From: an uncultured Anaerolineaceae bacterium
Lineage (GTDB): Bacteria; Chloroflexota; Anaerolineae; Promineifilales; Promineifilaceae
Length of the DNA: 26,268 nucleotides
Assembly (NCBI GenBank): GCA_937967805.1
Contig: CALBTC010000282.1
Span: forward strand, 1 to 26,268
Direction of reading: 5' to 3'
The position numbers and the translations under genes are program-made. Shown piece by piece: positions 25,265 to 26,268 of this stretch (position 1 is the first letter of the stretch; each line of letters opens with the position of its first letter). Under the pieces are notes generated by a model. It was given only the letters and a program-made list of their open reading frames with translations. It was not told where the DNA came from and did not search any database.

Positions 25265-25933
25265 ATGTATTTGCACAGTATCGTTAGCGATATAGATGAC
25301 TTGCTGCCGCAGGCTCCTTTTGTACGGAGTGGTGGCAGCTTGTTGATGATGGTGGGGCTTCCCGGCACCGGCAAATCATCTGTGGTGGAGGGATTATCAC
25401 AGTTTATGCCCTTCGTTGTGGTGAGTACAGATAATATTCGCCTCCATTTGCGTAACCAGCCCACTTACACCGCTGCGGAGATGATGTTGGTGTATGAAGT
25501 ATGTTATTCCATCATTGAATCCCGCCTTCATGACGGGCAGCGGGTTATCTTTGATGCCTCCAACTATTTGGCTGCCCGCCGCGAACATCTGATGAAAATT
25601 GGCCAGCGAGCCGGTGCGCCGGTAGCAGTTTGTTACGTTCAGGCGGCGCAAGATACTATTCGTCAGCGGTTATTTAAGCGCAACAGCGGCCAGCGGCGCA
25701 AAACCGATTTGTCAGATGCCGATTGGTCTGTGTATAAATGGATGGTAGAAGCGCAAGAGCCCGTGGTGGGTGAACACCTTATTTTGGATACGACTGATAC
25801 GCCGCCTAACGTTTTGGCGGAGAAGTTATTCTACTATTGGTTAAAGTGTGAAGAAACCGGCGCAAGCGACCCTGATTTACAATCCACTAGCTGGGCCCGC
25901 CAATTTAGCAGCGCCGATGGCCTTAGTGGCTGA
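25265..25933 (+). CDS. P-loop kinase-like ATP-binding protein
   Basis: A 222-residue protein of the small AAA/zeta-toxin/polynucleotide-kinase-like group. Walker A is GLPGTGKSS (about 31-39). STDNIR follows the second strand (the acceptor-binding region in this fold), and VIFDASNY fits the next strand, where an Asp supports catalysis. An Arg-rich lid (RQRLFKRNSGQRRK) follows. These features point to phosphoryl transfer to a small molecule, nucleic acid or cofactor, but the substrate is unknown. There is no partner antitoxin gene, so a toxin role is unlikely. The last 28 codons overlap the next gene in another frame. The ribosome binding site is weak. Confidence 0.75.
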   Translation: MYLHSIVSDIDDLLPQAPFVRSGGSLLMMVGLPGTGKSSVVEGLSQFMPFVVVSTDNIRLHLRNQPTYTAAEMMLVYEVCYSIIESRLHDGQRVIFDASNYLAARREHLMKIGQRAGAPVAVCYVQAAQDTIRQRLFKRNSGQRRKTDLSDADWSVYKWMVEAQEPVVGEHLILDTTDTPPNVLAEKLFYYWLKCEETGASDPDLQSTSWARQFSSADGLSG

Positions 25934-26268
25934 CCTCTGGCAGGCGCGTGGCTGGCACGTTACTATCTGGCCAACTCAGGCCCCCGGACATGCAACAGAA
26001 TTAGCTAAAAAAGCTGCGGCCACAGGCAGCCGGGTTGTGATTGCTGCCGGTGGCGATGGCACGCTGGGGGAGGTAGCTAATGGTCTGGCCGAGACGGAAA
26101 CGGCAATGGCCCCATTGCCGGTGGGTACCGCTAACTCCTTTGCTCGTGAGCTGAACATGCCCCTACCGCTCTTTCGCGGTAAGCACCAACTGCTGAACGC
26201 GGCCGATTTATTGCTTAACGGCCGTATCCACAAAATGGACCTCGGCTACACCACCAACAGCGAGGGAA
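25848..26268 (+). CDS. Diacylglycerol/sphingosine kinase-type lipid kinase, N-terminal part
   Basis: The first 140 codons of a DagK-catalytic-domain protein that phosphorylates diacylglycerol or a similar lipid. The frame from GTG 25848 reads TLIYNPLAGPA (residues 8-18, the family NPxAG motif), then ARGW, QAPGHATELA, the nucleotide-binding AAGGDGTLGEVANGL and PVGTANSFARELNMP, and DLGY near the edge. These are all conserved hallmarks. An ATG at 25917 would remove the NPxAG motif, so the GTG is preferred. That places the first 86 nt inside the preceding kinase-like gene in a different frame. Ribosome binding sequence is poor, so translation is probably coupled to the upstream gene. The gene continues past the right edge. 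Confidence 0.85.
   Translation, partial: MKKPAQATLIYNPLAGPANLAAPMALVADLWQARGWHVTIWPTQAPGHATELAKKAAATGSRVVIAAGGDGTLGEVANGLAETETAMAPLPVGTANSFARELNMPLPLFRGKHQLLNAADLLLNGRIHKMDLGYTTNSEG

Noticed and set aside
25265..25933. Zeta-toxin of a toxin-antitoxin pair
   Set aside because: The P-loop fold is similar, but no small antitoxin gene is adjacent and the gene has its own promoter and housekeeping-like neighbours.

Overview
The window reads as chromosomal DNA from an uncultured Chloroflexota bacterium, most likely Anaerolineae or a close class. The evidence is the gene mix: an enlarged SecA, a six-GAF histidine kinase, large GT39-like membrane proteins with repeated C-terminal modules, a stand-alone B12-binding mutase subunit next to MeaB, and spacers with dispersed palindromes. 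This placement is an inference. No rRNA, tRNA, CRISPR array, transposase or phage gene is seen. Every stretch without a gene is shorter than 300 bases.

Layout. 1-1422 (minus): the start of an ABC-2 permease, its ATPase, and a small GlsB/YeaQ-type membrane protein. 1587-3936 (plus): a zinc/manganese-type uptake operon of ATPase, permease and Fur/Zur-type regulator. A Fur-like operator overlaps its promoter, which appears to give a leaderless mRNA. 4011-5681 (minus): a secreted protein with six SH3b modules. 5915-8293 (plus): the B12-binding methylmalonyl-CoA mutase subunit, the MeaB GTPase and a PRPP synthetase gene with one in-frame TAG. 8371-17731 (plus): secA, the GAF histidine kinase and adenosine deaminase. 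17735-24354 (minus): two GT39-like proteins, the DNA glycosylase Fpg and a hypothetical protein with an internal duplication. 24630-26268 (plus): an uncharacterised protein, a P-loop kinase-like protein, and the start of a diacylglycerol/sphingosine-kinase-type lipid kinase whose GTG start lies inside the previous gene.

Two genome-scale signals stand out. First, the palindrome ACGGCCGT occurs 32 times by hand count, in genes on both strands, in all three codon phases and in spacers. This resembles the HIP1 octamer of cyanobacteria. Second, four spacers hold hairpins built from short words repeated in opposite orientation. Three of them lie in and just after the metal-uptake operon, and two of those sit directly before start codons that lack a Shine-Dalgarno sequence. 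Other points of interest are a possible hairpin masking the glsB ribosome binding site, a structured leader before the uncharacterised gene at 24630, and large insertions in SecA.

All calls come from reading the sequence. No database search was run. Motif counts were made by hand and may be off by a few.
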